Source of the DNA: Arion vulgaris
Lineage: Eukaryota > Mollusca > Gastropoda > Stylommatophora > Arionidae
Length of the DNA stretch: 64,000 bases
Direction: 5' to 3'
NCBI GenBank assembly: GCA_020796225.1
Contig: CM036755.1
Location: forward strand, 40,576,306 to 40,640,305
Shown here: in pieces, positions 21,786 to 35,974 of the stretch
Position numbering within the stretch: position 1 is the first letter of the stretch
Layout: every line of letters starts with the position of its first letter
Translations under genes and position numbers: made by a program
The notes under the pieces: generated by a model
Database searches by the model: none
What the model saw: the letters and a program-made list of their open reading frames with translations, nothing else
Told to the model about the DNA's origin: nothing

Positions 21786-21854
21786 TATTTTACCAAGTTT
21801 TACCGCAGTCTTCCCCCTTTTTCGAAGAAGAAGAAGCAAGATGGGACAGGGGTA

Positions 21855-22030
21855 GGGGCCTAAGGAAGCTACTATAGTAAATAAAAAGCGTCGCAGTAAG
21901 CGAATGTGCTGGCCTACTTGTAGGCACATAACTCGCACAACGTACAATCACTATTAGGCTCAGATCACATACAAATTACAAAGAGTGGCTAACAAGTGGT
22001 TAATATGGAGTGTTTGAAGAAAAAGGAGGA
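21855..22030 (+). mobile_element. SINE3 copy, 5'-truncated
   Basis: Contains ctaaggaagctactatagta, aataaaaagcgtcgcagtaa, tgtgctggcctacttgtagg and ggctcagatcacatacaaat, collinear with 13050-13210. The leading gtgccgggg block is missing. Confidence 0.75.
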
Positions 22031-22269
22031 GATACGTTAATTTATCAACTCCAGGTTGAAGTGAGAACTGCAATTTACTGGCTTCCGTTGAAATGAGAAA
22101 ATTAGTTTACCTACTCTAGAAGTGAGAGATTTGTGATATATATATATTAGATTTTGTATTGTTTATCTTCTTTTTTTCACTTCTCTAGTTTATTTCCATT
22201 TATTTCGTTATTTGTTTTTAGTCACAGATTTTCATTTTAGGGCTGTTAGGAATTTATTGCTGTATTATA

Positions 22270-22529
22270 CAGGGTGTTCAACTTCAAAGCAGCCCGTGAA
22301 TGGAGCTAATCTGGCATATATGTATGGAAATGAGAAGGTTCAGTTATGACGTAGTATAGGTCAAGGTTGTGTGACGCGCGTGTGAATTGTAGTACGGGAA
22401 GGGGCGATGAACAAATGTGACGTAGGACGAGCTAGTCAGAACCGGTTTAAATAGTAAATAAACACAACTCAATTTGTACCTGGCAACTTTCGAATTGTCA
22501 ATGGGGCTGCAATTATCTTGAACACCCTG
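22270..22529. mobile_element. MITE with CAGGGTGTTCAA ends
   Basis: 260 bp bounded by perfect 12-bp inverted repeats CAGGGTGTTCAA, and by TATA on both sides (22266-22269 and 22530-22533). A TA or TATA target and CAGGG-type ends suggest a Tc1/mariner-like non-autonomous element. No coding frame. Confidence 0.8.
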
Positions 22530-22544
22530 TATATGTAGTGTGCT

Positions 22545-22793
22545 CTGAAAAAAAGTTAATTGCATATCCTTTACACTACTTTGGGAATCAATACCAGCTT
22601 TTAACGTTGTTTGTGATTTTCTAGGCATTATTACGTTCAGTAGTTTTCCATTGCTTTCTGAACGGGTGGGGCCATCGTCCTTTTGTAAAAATCCAGGCGA
22701 AATTTGCAACCAAACTGTCCGCAGCGTGATTCGAGCTCAGAACGTCGAGGTTAATAGACAGAATCACTATCCCCTAAGCCACATACGCCACCT
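22545..22793 (-). mobile_element. SINE5 copy with target-site duplication
   Basis: Minus strand: box A tgtggcttagggg (22770-22782 region), box B gagctcgaatc (22728-22738), then the SINE5 body. It is flanked by gtgtgct at 22538-22544 and 22794-22800, a 7-bp direct repeat that fits LINE-type target-primed insertion. Confidence 0.82.
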
Positions 22794-23017
22794 GTGTGCT
22801 GGGAAGTAGTGAAATTCTTCACTTCGGTTGTATACTTTACTTGATAAAGGCCTTTTAATCGAAACATTGCTGTGTATTGTTATTGTTTTTGTATTTTGTA
22901 AAACTACGGTAATTCGTTGGTACGTGTGTCGCTATAAAATGTGAAGGGACAAACAAAACATTATTCATTTAAGATATTTTAGTATCAGATTTGTCAAGAG
23001 TATAATACATTTCTATT

Positions 23018-23662
23018 GTGTAGATGTTAGATGCTCGACTCTCCTGTCAAATGTACTAGGCTCGCTCCATCGTGTAGCCATCTGAATACTTTCTCATAGA
23101 TGCATGATCTCAGAGTAGGTGAGATCGAGTTCCTAGTCCTATCGGATACGAACGATAAAAGGTAGGTCCCGTGCTCAATTTGAGCATGTAAAAGAACCCT
23201 TGGTCGCTCAAAATCGAGAAGAGCAGACTGGAAAGCCGCTGCCCGGGCACAGTACAAAATCGAGAAGAGCAGACTGGAAAGCCGCTGACCGGGCACAGTA
23301 CAAAATCGAGAAGAGCAGACTGGAAAGCCGCTGCCCGGGCACAGTACAAAATCGAGAAGAGCAGACTGGAAAGCCGCTGCCCGGGCACAGTACAAAATCG
23401 AGAAGAGCAGACTGGAAAGCCGCTGCCCGGGCACAGTACAAAATCGAGAAGAGCAGACTGGAAAGCCGCTGCCCGGGCAAAATTCATTAGAAAAGATTAA
23501 ACATATTCCCCTTCTTCATAATTATATAGGGGACCCTCGCCGGTACTACGGAGTTCATGCACTGCAGTTGAGATCTTCCTGTGTTAGAAAGAGATCGAAG
23601 CACACATGGTTACTCACTGAAGTGCAATAATGATAGCCCCTATCTATCAATCAATCAATACG
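23018..23662 (+). mobile_element. SINE1 copy carrying a 46-bp array
   Basis: The head gtagatgttagatgctcgac...aggctcgctcc is tRNA-like (gttcgctcc as box B in other copies). The body includes gagatcgagttcctagtcct, cggatacgaacgataaaagg and caatttgagcatgtaaaaga. At 23210 an array starts, after which the normal 3' part resumes (aaaattcattagaaaagatt, gatcgaagcacacatggtta, gtgcaataatgatag), ending in tcaatcaatcaat. Confidence 0.85.
23210..23485. repeat. 46-bp array inside SINE1
   Basis: Six copies of a 46-bp unit that starts aaaatcgagaagagcagact and includes ggaaagccgctgcccgggca. In unexpanded SINE1 copies (for example 60482-60520) this stretch occurs once. Units are almost identical, so the expansion is recent. 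Arg/Ser- or Cys-rich open frames on both strands here are artefacts of the repeat. Confidence 0.95.
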
Positions 23663-23996
23663 TTTCTATAGAAGAAGAACAATATTACCGATGCTTATCT
23701 AGAAATACAATATATTCAAAGACAGATGTATTTGTATTTTAGAAAATCACTAAGTCAAGCTACATATCAACTTTCCTGGACTATGTCTAAATATGAAATC
23801 TAATGATCCCGTTTAATCAAGTTTCAATGATAGAATCTACAAAGTAAACAGTTACACACCTTGAAGAGAACAACAACATCAGAACTTATGAACATCAAAA
23901 TTGCTTTTTGTCAATTAAAATAGAATGTTTAACGAAAAATATGTTTTAAAGAATGTAAAGACTGTACAGTTTTGGTTTGGTATACTTCAAAATATA

Positions 23997-24039
<43 letters not shown>

Positions 24040-24171
24040 CCATCAAAGAATCACCCTGAGATCAGAACATATTTGGACGTGTCTGGGGTGCTATGTTGAT
24101 AGTAGTAATATAACTGATGGCGTGCATTGATTGATTGAGTGATTGATAGTAGTAATATAACTGATGGCGTG
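23663..24171. other. Spacer with (GA)n and a 50-bp duplication
   Basis: Mostly unassigned AT-rich sequence. It contains a (GA)n microsatellite at 24000-24037 and two copies of a segment tagtagtaatataactgatg plus gcgtgcattgattgattga at 24098-24190, leading into the tail of the next SINE1. Confidence 0.7.
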
Positions 24172-24625
24172 CATTGATTGATTGATTGATTGATAGGATC
24201 ATCATCATTGCATTTCACTGAGTAACCATGTGTGCTCCGATCTCTTTCTTACACGGGGAAAATCTCAGCTACAGAGCACGAACTCAGTAGCACCGGTGAG
24301 GTTCCCCGAAGAAATGTTGAAGATGGTGAAGATATTTTGTAAAAACAAATTATTTTTAATCTTTTCTTATGAATTCTGCAGGGCAGCGGCTTTCCAGCCT
24401 GCTTTTCTCAATTTGAACTTAAAATGGTTCTTTTGAACCGGAATCTACAAGGGTTCAAATTGAACAGGGAATCTACGCTCTATCGTCCGTCTCCGATAGA
24501 ACTAGGAATTCCATCTCACCTACACTGAGATCAGGGATCTCTGGGAAAATATCCAGATGGTTCCATAAGGTAACGAACCCGGTACATTTGGTACCAGAGT
24601 CGAGGACCTAACCTCTATGCTACAG
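24172..24625 (-). mobile_element. SINE1 copy abutting the 49-bp satellite
   Basis: Reads from the tail (gattgattgattgatagg) through tgtgctccgatctctttctt, cagcggctttccagcctgct, tcgtccgtctccgatagaac and gtgaggtagat-like stretches to the tRNA-like head (gaacccggtacatttggtac; tctatgctacagagaca). The head ends exactly where the satellite begins. Confidence 0.85.
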
Positions 24626-27600
24626 AGACATCACATTGTCTAGTTAACAAACCACAGATCCACATAATCTCAGAAGACATCACATTGTCTAGTTAACAAA
24701 CCACAGATCCACATAATCTCAGAAGACATCACATTGTCTAGTTAACAAACCACAGATCCACATAATCTCAGAAGACATCACATTGTCTAGTTAACAAACC
24801 ACAGATCCACATAATCTCAGAAGACATCACATTGTCCAGTTAACAAACCACAGATTCACATAATCTCAGAAGACATCACATTGTCTAGTTAACAAACCAC
24901 AGATCCACATAATCTCAGAAGACATCACATTGTCTAGTTAACAAACCACAGATCCACATAATCTCAGAAGACATCACATTGTCTAGTTAACAAACGACAG
25001 ATCCACATAATCTCAGAAGACATCACATTGTCTAGTTAACAAACGACAGATTCACATAATCTCAGAAGACATCACATTGTCTAGTTAACAAACGACAGAT
25101 CCAAATAATCTCAGAAGACATCACATTGTCTAGTTAACAAACCACAGATCCACATAATCTCAGAAGACATCACATTGTCTAGTTAACAAACGACAGATCC
25201 ACATAATCTCAGAAGACATCACATTGTCTAGTTAACAAACGACAGATTCACATAATCTCAGAAGACATCACATTGTCTAGTTAACAAACCACAGATCCAC
25301 ATAATCTCAGAAGACATCACATTATCTAGTTAACAAACGACAGATTCACATAATCTCAGAAGACATCACATTGTCTAGTTAACAAACGACAGATCCACAT
25401 AATCTCAGAAGACATCACATTGTCTAGTTAACAAACCACAGATCCACATAATCTCAGAAGACATCACATTGTCTAGTTAACAAACGACAGATCCACATAA
25501 TCTCAGAAGACATCACATTGTCTAGTTAACAAACGACAGATCCACATAATCTCAGAAGACATCACATTGTCTAGTTAACAAACGACAGATCCACATAATC
25601 TCAGATGACATCACATTGTCTAGTTAACAAACGACAGATTCACATAATCTCAGAAGACATCACATTGTCTAGTTAACAAACGACAGATTCACATAATCTC
25701 AGAAGACATCACATTGTCCAGTTAACAAACCACAGATTCACATAATCTCAGAAGACATCACATTGTCTAGTTAACAAACCACAGATCCACATAATCTCAG
25801 AAGACATCACATTGTCTAGTTAACAAACGACAGATCCACATAATCTCAGAAGACATCACATTGTCTAGTTAACAAATCACAGATCCACATAATCTCAGAA
25901 GACATCACATTGTCTAGTTAACAAACCACAGATCCACATAATCTCAGAAGACATCACATTGTCTAGTTAACAAACGACAGATCCACATAATCTCAGAAGA
26001 CATCACATTGTCTAGTTAACAAACGACAGATCCACATAATCTCAGAAGACATCACATTGTCTAGTTAACAAACGACAGATCCACATAATCTCAGAAGACA
26101 TCACATTGTCCAGTTAACAAACGACAGATCCACATAATCTCAGATGACATCACATTGTCTAGTTAACAAACGACAGATCCACATAATCTCAGAAGACATC
26201 ACATTGTCCAGTTAACAAACGACAGATCCACATAATCTCAGAAGACATAACGTTGTCTAGTTAACAAATGACAGATCCACATAATCTCAGATGACATCAC
26301 ATTGTCTAGTTAACAAACGACAGATCCACATAATCTCAGATGACATCACATTGTCTAGTTAACAAACGACAGATCCACATAATCTCAGAAGACATCACAT
26401 TGTCTAGTTAACAAACGACAGATCCACATAATCTCAGATGACATCACATTGTCCAGTTAACAAACGACAGATCCACATAATCTCAGAAGACATCACATTT
26501 TCTAGTTAACAAACGACAGATCCACATAATCTCAGATGACATCACATTGTCTAGTTAACAAACGACAGATCCACATAATCTCAGAAGACATCACATTGTC
26601 TAGTTAACAAACGACAGATCCACATAATCTCAGATGACATCACATTGTCCAGTTAACAAACGACAGATCCACATAATCTCAGATGACATCACATTGTCCA
26701 GTTAACAAACGACAGATCCACATAATCTCAGAGGACATCACATTTTCTAGTTAACAAACGACAGATCCACATAATCTCAGAAGACATCACATTGTCCAGT
26801 TAACAAACGACAGATCCACATAATCTCAGAAGACATCACATTGTCCAGTTAACAAACGACAGATCCACATAATCTCAGAAGACATCACATTGTCTAGTTA
26901 ACAAACCACAGATCCACATAATCTCAGAAGACATCACATTGTCTAGTTAACAAACCACAGATCAACATAATCTCAGAAGACATCACATTGTCTAGTTAAC
27001 AAACGACAGATCCACATAATCTCAGAAGACATCACATTGTCTAGTTAACAAACGACAGATCCACATAATCTCAGAAGACATCACATTGTCTAGTTAACAA
27101 ACGACAGATCCACATAATCTCAGAAGACATCACATTGTCCAGTTAACAAACGACAGATCCACATAATCTCAGAAGACATCACATTGTCTAGTTAATAAAC
27201 GACAGATCCACATAATCTCAGAAGACATCACATTGTCTAGTTAACAAACCACAGATCCACATAATCTCAGAAGACATCACATTGTCTAGTTAACAAACGA
27301 CAGATCCACATAATCTCAGAAGACACCACATTGTCCTGTTAACAAACGACAGATCCACATAATCTCAGAAGACATCACATTGTCCAGTTAACAAACCACA
27401 GATCCACATAATCTCAGAAGACATCACATTGTGTAGTTAACAAACGACAGATCCACATAATCTCAGAAGACACCCACATTGTCTAGTTAACAAACGACAG
27501 ATTCACATAATCTCAGAAGACATCACATTGTCTAGTTAACAAACCACAGATCCACATAATCTCAGAAGTTATCACATTGTGTAGTAAACAAACGACAGAT

Positions 27601-30600
27601 TCACATAATCTCAGAAGACATCACATTGTCCAGTTAACAAACTACAGATCCACATAATCTCAGAAGACATCACATTGTCTAGTTAACAAACGACAGATTC
27701 ACATAATCTCAGAAGACATCACATTGTCTAGTTAACAAACGACAGATCCACATAATCTCAGAAGACATCACATTGTCTAGTTAACAAACGACAGATCCAC
27801 ATAATCTCAGAAGACATCACATTGTCTAGTTAATAAACGACAGATCCACATAATCTCAGAAGACATCACATTGTCCAGTTAACAAACCACAGATCCACAT
27901 AATCTCAGAAGACATCACATTGTCTAGTTAACAAACGACAGATCCACATAATCTCAGAAGACATCACATTGTCTAGTTAACAAACGACAGATCCACATAA
28001 TCTCAGAAGACATCACATTGTCTAGTTAACAAACGACAGATCCACATAATCTCAGAAGACATCACATTGTCTAGTTAACAAACGACAGATCCACATAATC
28101 TCAGAAGACATAACGTTGTCTAGTTAACAAATGACAGATCACATAATCCCCAGATGACATCACATTGTCTAGTTAACAAACGACAGATCCACATAATCTC
28201 AGATGACATCACATTGTCTAGTTAACAAACGACAGATCCACATAATCTCAGAAGACATCACATTGTCTAGTTAACAAACGACAGACCCAAATAATCTCAG
28301 ATGACATCACATTGTCCAGTTAACAAACGACAGATCCACATAATCTCAGAAGACATCACATTTTCTAGTTAACAAACGACAGATCCACATAATCTCAGAT
28401 GACATCACATTGTCTAGTTAACAAACGACAGATCCACATAATCTCAGAAGACATCACATTGTCTAGTTAACAAACGACAGATCCACATAATCTCAGATGA
28501 CATCACATTGTCCAGTTAACAAACGACAGATCCACATAATCTCAGATGACATCACATTGTCCAGTTAACAAACGACAGATCCACATAATCTCAGAGGACA
28601 TCACATTTTCTAGTTAACAAACGACAGATCCACATAATCTCAGAAGACATCACATTGTCCAGTTAACAAACGACAGATCCACATAATCTCAGAAGACATC
28701 ACATTGTCCAGTTAACAAACGACAGATCCACATAATCTCAGAAGACATCACATTGTCTAGTTAACAAACCACAGATCCAAATAATCTCAGAAGACATCAC
28801 ATTGTCTAGTTAACAAACCACAGATCAACATAATCTCAGAAGACATCACATTGTCTAGTTAACAAACGACAGATCCACATAATCTCAGAAGACATCACAT
28901 TGTCTAGTTAACAAACGACAGATCCACATAATCTCAGAAGACATCACATTGTCTAGTTAACAAACGACAGATCCACATAATCTCAGAAGACATCACATTG
29001 TCCAGTTAACAAACGACAGATCCACATAATCTCAGAAGACATCACATTGTCTAGTTAATAAACGACAGATCCACATAATCTCAGAAGACATCACATTGTC
29101 TAGTTAACAAACCACAGATCCACATAATCTCAGAAGACATCACATTGTCTAGTTAACAAACGACAGATCCACATAATCTCAGAAGACACCACATTGTCCT
29201 GTTAACAAACGACAGATCCACATAATCTCAGAAGACATCACATTGTCCAGTTAACAAACCACAGATCCACATAATCTCAGAAGACATCACATTGTGTAGT
29301 TAACAAACGACAGATCCACATAATCTCAGAAGACATCACATTGTCTAGTTAACAAACGACAGATCCACATAATCTCAGAAGACATCACATTGTCTAGTTA
29401 ACAAACCACAGATCCACATAATCTCAGAAGTTATCACATTGTGTAGTAAACAAACGACAGATCCACATAATCTCAGAAGACATCACATTGTCCAGTTAAC
29501 AAACTACAGATCCACATAATCTCAGAAGACATCACATTGTCTAGTTAACAAACGACAGATCCACATAATCTCAGAAGACATCACATTGTCTAGTTAACAA
29601 ACGACAGATCCACATAATCTCAGAAGACATCACATTGTCTAGTTAACAAACGACAGATCCACATAATCTCAGAAGACATCACATTGTCTAGTTAACAAAC
29701 GACAGATCCACATAATCTCAGAAGACATCACATTGTCCAGTTAACAAACCACAGATCCACATAATCTCAGAAGACATCACATTGTCTAGTTAACAAACCA
29801 CAGATCCACATAATCTCAGAAGACATCACATTGTCTAGTTAACAAACGACAGATCCACATAATCTCAGAAGACATCACATTGTCTAGTTAACAAACGACA
29901 GATCCACATAATCTCAGAAGACATCACATTGTCTAGTTAACAAACCACAGATCCACATAATCTCAGAAGACATCACATTGTCTAGTTAACAAACGACAGA
30001 TCCACATAATCTCAGAAGACATCACATTGTCTAGTTAACAAACGACAGATCCACATAATCTCAGAAGACATCACATTGTCTAGTTAACAAACGACAGATC
30101 CACATAATCTCAGAAGACATCACATTGTCCAGTTAACAAACGACAGATCCACATAATCTCAGATGACATCACATTGTCTAGTTAACAAACGACAGATCCA
30201 CATAATCTCAGAAGACATCACATTGTCCAGTTAACAAACGACAGATCCACATAATCTCAGAAGACATAACGTTGTCTAGTTAACAAATGACAGATCCACA
30301 TAATCTGAGATGACATCACATTGTCTAGTTAACAAACGACAGATCCACATAATCTCAGATGACATCACATTGTCTAGTTAACAAACGACAGATCCACATA
30401 ATCTCAGAAGACATCACATTGTCTAGTTAACAAACGACAGATCCACATAATCTCAGATGACATCACATTGTCCAGTTAACAAACGACAGATCCACATAAT
30501 CTCAGATGACATCACATTGTCCAGTTAACAAACGACAGATCCACATAATCTCAGAAGACATCACATTGTCCAGTTAACAAACGACAGATCCACATAATCT

Positions 30601-33600
30601 CAGAAGACATCACATTGTCCAGTTAACAAACGACAGATCCACATAATCTCAGAAGACATCACATTGTCTAGTTAACAAACCACAGATCCACATAATCTCA
30701 AAAGACACCCACATTGTCTAGTTAACAAACCACAGATCAACATAATCTCAGAAGACATCACATTGTCTAGTTAACAAACGACAGATCCACATAATCTCAG
30801 AAGACATCACATTGTCTAGTTAACAAACGACAGATCCACATAATCTCAGAAGACATCACATTGTCCAGTTAACAAACGACAGATCCACATAATCTCAGAT
30901 GACATCACATTGTCTAGTTAACAAACGACAGATCCACATAATCTCAGAAGACATCACATTGTCCAGTTAACAAACGACAGATCCACATAATCTCAGAAGA
31001 CATAACGTTGTCTAGTTAACAAATGACAGATCCACATAATCTCAGATGACATCACATTGTCTAGTTAACAAACGACAGATCCACATAATCTCAGATGACA
31101 TCACATTGTCTAGTTAACAAACGACAGATCCAAATAATCTCAGAAGACATCACATTGTCTAGTTAACAAACGACAGATCCACATAATCTCAGATGACATC
31201 ACATTGTCCAGTTAACAAACGACAGATCCACATAATCTCAGAAGACATCACATTTTCTAGTTAACAAACGACAGATCCACATAATCTCAGATGACATCAC
31301 ATTGTCTAGTTAACAAACGACAGATCCACATAATCTCAGAAGACATCACATTGTCTAGTTAACAAACGACAGATCCACATAATCTCAGATGACATCACAT
31401 TGTCCAGTTAACAAACGACAGATCCACATAATCTCAGATGACATCACATTGTCCAGTTAACAAACGACAGATCCACATAATCTCAGAAGACATCACATTT
31501 TCTAGTTAACAAACGACAGATCCACATAATCTCAGAAGACATCACATTGTCCAGTTAACAAACGACAGATCCACATAATCTCAGAAGACATCACATTGTC
31601 CAGTTAACAAACGACAGATCCACATAATCTCAGAAGACATCACATTGTCTAGTTAACAAACCACAGATCCACATAATCTCAGAAGACATCACATTGTCTA
31701 GTTAACAAACCACAGATCAACATAATCTCAGAAGACATCACATTGTCTAGTTAACAAACGACAGATCCACATAATCTCAGAAGACATCACATTGTCTAGT
31801 TAACAAACGACAGATCCACATAATCTCAGAAGACATCACATTGTCTAGTTAACAAACGACAGATCCACATAATCTCAGAAGACATCACATTGTCCAGTTA
31901 ACAAACGACAGATCCACATAATCTCAGAAGACATCACATTGTCTAGTTAATAAACGACAGATCCACATAATCTCAGAAGACATCACATTGTCTAGTTAAC
32001 AAACCACAGATCCACATAATCTCAGAAGACATCACATTGTCTAGTTAACAAACGACAGATCCACATAATCTCAGAAGACACCACATTGTCCTGTTAACAA
32101 ACGACAGATCCACATAATCTCAGAAGACATCACATTGTCCAGTTAACAAACCACAGATCCACATAATCTCAGAAGACATCACATTGTGTAGTTAACAAAC
32201 GACAGATCCACATAATCTCAGAAGACATCACATTGTCTAGTTAACAAACGACAGATCCACATAATCTCAGAAGACATCACATTGTCTAGTTAACAAACCA
32301 CAGATCCAAATAATCTCAGAAGTTATCACATTGTGTAGTAAACAAACGACAGATCCACATAATCTCAGAAGACATCACATTGTCCAGTTAACAAACTACA
32401 GATCCACATAATCTCAGAAGACATCACATTGTCTAGTTAACAAACGACAGATCCACATAATCTCAGAAGACATCACATTGTCTAGTTAACAAACGACAGA
32501 TCCACATAATCTCAGAAGACATCACATTGTCTAGTTAACAAACGACAGATCCACATAATCTCAGAAGACATCACATTGTCTAGTTAACAAACGACAGATC
32601 CACATAATCTCAGAAGACATCACATTGTCCAGTTAACAAACCACAGATCCACATAATCTCAGAAGACATCACATTGTCTAGTTAACAAACCACAGATCCA
32701 CATAATCTCAGAAGACATCACATTGTCTAGTTAACAAACGACAGATCCACATAATCTCAGAAGACATCACATTGTCTAGTTAACAAACGACAGATCCACA
32801 TAATCTCAGAAGACATCACATTGTCTAGTTAACAAACCACAGATCCACATAATCTCAGAAGACATCACATTGTCTAGTTAACAAACGACAGATCCAAATA
32901 ATCTCAGAAGACATCACATTGTCTAGTTAACAAACGACAGATCCACATAATCTCCGAAGACATCACATTGTCTAGTTAACAAACGACAGATCCACATAAT
33001 CTCAGAAGACATCACATTGTCCAGTTAACAAACGACAGATCCACATAATCTCAGATGACATCACATTGTCTAGTTAACAAACGACAGATCCACATAATCT
33101 CAGAAGACATCACATTGTCCAGTTAACAAACGACAGATCCACATAATCTCAGAAGACATAACGTTGTCTAGTTAACAAATGACAGATCCACATAATCTCA
33201 GATGACATCACATTGTCTAGTTAACAAACGACAGATCCACATAATCTCAGATGACATCACATTGTCTAGTTAACAAACGACAGATCCACATAATCTCAGA
33301 AGACATCACATTGTCTAGTTAACAAACGACAGATCCACATAATCTCAGATGACATCACATTGTCCAGTTAACAAACGACAGATCCACATAATCTCAGATG
33401 ACATCACATTGTCCAGTTAACAAACGACAGATCCACATAATCTCAGAAGACATCACATTGTCCAGTTAACAAACGACAGATCCACATAATCTCAGAAGAC
33501 ATCACATTGTCCAGTTAACAAACGACAGATCCAAATAATCTCAGAAGACATCACATTGTCTAGTTAACAAACCACAGATCCACATAATCTCAGAAGACAT

Positions 33601-35110
33601 CACATTGTCTAGTTAACAAACCACAGATCAACATAATCTCAGAAGACATCACATTGTCTAGTTAACAAACGACAGATCCACATAATCTCAGAAGACATCA
33701 CATTGTCTAGTTAACAAACGACAGATCCACATAATCTCAGAAGACATCACATTGTCTAGTTAACAAACCACAGATCCACATAATCTCAGAAGACATCACA
33801 TTGTCTAGTTAACAAACGACAGATCCACATAATCTCAGAAGACATCACATTGTCTAGTTAACAAACGACAGATCCACATAATCTCAGAAGACATCACATT
33901 GTCCAGTTAACAAACGACAGATCCACATAATCTCAGAAGACATCACATTGTCTAGTTAATAAACGACAGATCCACATAATCTCAGAAGACATCACATTGT
34001 CTAGTTAACAAACCACAGATCCACATAATCTCAGAAGACATCACATTGTCTAGTTAACAAACGACAGATCCACATAATCTCAGAAGACACCACATTGTCC
34101 TGTTAACAAACGACAGATCCACATAATCTCAGAAGACATCACATTGTCCAGTTAACAAACCACAGATCCACATAATCTCAGAAGACATCACATTGTCCAG
34201 TTAACAAACGACAGATCCACATAATCTCAGAAGACATCACATTGTCTAATTAACAAACGACAGATCCACATAATCTCAGAAGACATCACATTGTCTAGTT
34301 AACAAACCACAGATCCACATAATCTCAGAAGTTATCACATTGTGTAGTAAACAAACGACAGATCCACATAATCTCAGAAGACATCACATTGTCTAGTTAA
34401 CAAACGACAGATCCACATAATCTCAGAAGACATCACATTGTCCAGTTAACAAACTACAGATCCACATAATCTCAGAAGACATCACATTGTCTAGTTAACA
34501 AACGACAGATCCACATAATCTGAGAAGACATCACATTGTCTAGTTAACAAACGACAGATCCACATAATCTCAGAAGACATCACATTGTCTAGTTAACAAA
34601 CGACAGATTCACATAATCTCAGAAGACATCACATTGTCTAGTTAACAAACGACAGATCACATAATCTCAGAGACATCCATTTGTCCAGTTAACAAACCAC
34701 AGATCCACATAATCTCAGAAGACATCACATTGTCTAGTTAACAAACCACAGATCCACATAATCTCAGAAGACATCACATTATCTAGTTAACAAACGACAG
34801 ATTCACATAATCTCAGAAGACATCACATTGTCTAGTTAACAAACGACAGATCCACATAATCTCAGATGACATCACATTGTCCAGTTAACAAACCACAGAT
34901 CCACATAATCTCAGAAGACATCACATTGTCTAGTTAACAAACCACAGATCCACATAATCTCAGAAGACATCACATTGTCTAGTTAACAAACCACAGATCC
35001 ACATAATCTCAGAAGACATCACATTGTCTAGTTAACAAATGACAGATCCACATAATCTCAGAAGACATCACATTGTCTAGTTAACAAACGACAGATCCAC
35101 ATAATCTCAA
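24626..35110. repeat. 49-bp satellite, 10.5 kb, with higher-order repeats
   Basis: About 214 copies of a 49-bp unit: agacatcacattgtctagtt, aacaaacgacagatccacat, aatctcaga. Rare variants recur in a fixed order, which reveals larger repeated blocks: cataacgttg at 26246, 28108, 30265, 31000 and 33157; caccacattgtcctg near 27325, 29186, 32078 and 34086; ttatcacattgtgtag near 27568, 29428, 32321 and 34330. Spacings are close to multiples of 49 (38, 59, 41, 44 and 15 units). Edge units vary more than central ones. Confidence 0.98.
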
Positions 35111-35134
35111 AAGTCTAAACAAAATAGTCTCAAG

Positions 35135-35395
35135 ATAAAGAATGCACTTTATTGCACCGTTTCCCCATACGTCTCAGTCGCTCTCCGCAGAAATGGCACG
35201 CAACCTACCGAAAGTATTTCACAAAGCACGAACTCAAAGCACGAACTCTGTAACTCCGGCAACAATCTTAGTGATTACTGAAAATAAATGCACTTGTGAA
35301 CATAACGATGCGGTTTAGATTCGAAGACACGAACTTCGGAACCCAAGTCAAACGGTCTAACCCCTTGGCCACACTTTCCCCTACATAATCTCCGT
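35135..35395 (-). mobile_element. SINE2 copy abutting the 49-bp satellite
   Basis: The 3' end (actttattgcaccgtttccc on the plus strand) lies within 30 bp of the satellite edge. On the minus strand the head has box A-like tggccaaggggtta (around 35361-35373) and box B-like gtcttcgaatc (35318-35328). The body has gaactctgtaactccggcaa, also present at 58036 as gaactttgtagttccggcaa. Confidence 0.82.
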
Positions 35396-35534
35396 TGTAA
35401 AGAAGTCTGCTAGTGACATACATCTTGTCATCTGGAAGGGAATCAACTCTTTTATATTCTGCATGTCTTCGATGTTGTAAGAGAATCACAGTAGTCTCCC
35501 TTCTAGAGTATGTGACTGAATAGTTTGTGACATT

Positions 35535-35974
35535 GATTGATCGATTGATCGATTGAGTGAGTGATTGATAGGACCATCATAATTGCACTTCGGTGAGTAA
35601 CCATGTGTGCTCCAATTTCTTTCTTATACATGAATATCTCAGCTGCAGCGCACGAACTCCGTAGTACCGGCGAGTGTCCCCGATGTAATTTTGAAGATGG
35701 TGAAGATATTTTGCAGAAATTTTATTTATAACTTTCTAATGAATTTTTCCCATGCAGCGGCTTTCCAGCCTGTTTTTCTCGATTTTGACCTGTCAGTGGC
35801 TCTTTTACATGCTTAAATTAAACATGAGACCTACATTTTATCGTCCGTCTAAGATAGGACTAGGAACTCGATCTCACCTACACTAAGATCAAAGATCTCT
35901 GTGAAAATATCCAGATGGCTCCACGAGGGAGCGAACCTTTGGAACGAGAGACGAGCGCCTAACTTCTACGCCAC
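35535..35974 (-). mobile_element. SINE1 copy, unexpanded
   Basis: Tail (gattgatcgattgatcgatt), then ccatgtgtgctccaatttct, gcagcggctttccagcctgt, tcgtccgtctaagatagga and the head ending tctacgccacga. It has a single copy of the segment that is an array in three other SINE1 copies. A 76-bp triplication begins immediately after its head. Confidence 0.82.

Larger units (their letters stand above)
22140..22935 (+). mobile_element. Penelope 3' terminus split by nested insertions
   Basis: 22180-22255 matches 3560-3640 (tttatttcgttatttgtttt, cagattttcatttta) and 22801-22935 matches 3690-3811 (gaaattcttcact, ttgataaaggccttt, tgtattttgtaaaactacgg). The 545 bp between them is filled by a short MITE (22270-22529) and a SINE5 (22545-22793). 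Stem II of the hammerhead-like motif has lost two pairs here. Confidence 0.75.

Noticed and set aside
23027..23490. Overlapping frames of 90-135 codons on both strands with repeated residues
   Set aside because: They follow the 46-bp array inside SINE1; 46 is not divisible by three, so the frames cycle, and every strand and frame shows the same peptide repeats.
24000..24037. GAGA-type regulatory element
   Set aside because: It is a plain (GA)n microsatellite with no gene or promoter nearby.
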